Positions 63,968 through 64,000 of a stretch of 64,000 nucleotides of DNA are shown here, piece by piece. The DNA is from Eurosta solidaginis (lineage: Eukaryota > Arthropoda > Insecta > Diptera > Tephritidae): assembly GCF_040869045.1 (NCBI RefSeq), contig NC_090321.1:132609689-132673688 (forward strand). Reading direction: 5' to 3'. Both the position numbers and the translations under genes were made by a program. Every line of letters starts with the position of its first letter. The first letter of the stretch is position 1. The notes beneath the pieces were generated by a model. It worked only from the letters and a program-made list of their open reading frames with translations. It was not told where the DNA came from and searched no databases.

Positions 63968-64000
63968 TATTTCTTAGTTACAACTTTCAAACGTCACACA

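Overview
This window is insect nuclear DNA, most likely from a higher fly (tephritid-like Diptera). It has short GT-AG introns, AT-rich spacers, BEL/Pao and Ty3/gypsy LTR elements, CR1/Jockey-like and LOA-like LINEs, tRNA-derived SINEs and many small inverted-repeat elements. It is mostly a transposon mosaic. The only gene that looks intact is a mitochondrial mTERF-family gene (complement 56875-57788, two exons). The species call is inference from style and protein similarity.

Layout. 1-3036: decayed Ty3/gypsy pol. 3037-8077: non-coding, AT-rich. 8078-16.6 kb and 29.85-48 kb: two diverged copies of one duplicated segment; both carry the same BEL LTR/LINE junction and a succinyl-CoA ligase alpha gene fragment. 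17.2-18.6 kb: two inverted-repeat elements. 19.1-24.0 kb: a decayed LOA-like LINE with a DUF4780 ORF1. 24.1-31.8 kb: a minus-strand LINE split by a BEL/Pao element (25452-31228, 5-bp target duplication). 33982-38833: a solo LTR (4-bp duplication) interrupted by an almost intact 4.06-kb LINE (13-bp duplication). 43006-46712: a second copy of that LINE (11-bp duplication).

From 39 kb onward, broken pieces of unrelated conserved genes lie among the repeats: cysteine desulfurase (Nfs1), succinyl-CoA ligase alpha, a Q-rich/C2H2 zinc-finger gene, a kurtz-type arrestin, a dihydrodiol-dehydrogenase-like gene, a DUF4806 gene and a WIPI/Atg18 gene. Most still show intron boundaries, so they were copied as DNA and not from mRNA. 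Nearly all carry stops or frameshifts. Intron-bearing fragments of dispersed genes in nested transposons suggest heterochromatin or a Y-like region, or capture by a transposon. This is inference.

Insertions can be ordered. The 24-31 kb LINE was hit by the BEL element; the segment was then duplicated; a SINE then entered only the 9.4-kb LTR copy, and the 31-kb copy keeps the empty site. The solo LTR, the 4-kb LINE and an inverted-repeat element are present only in the second copy.
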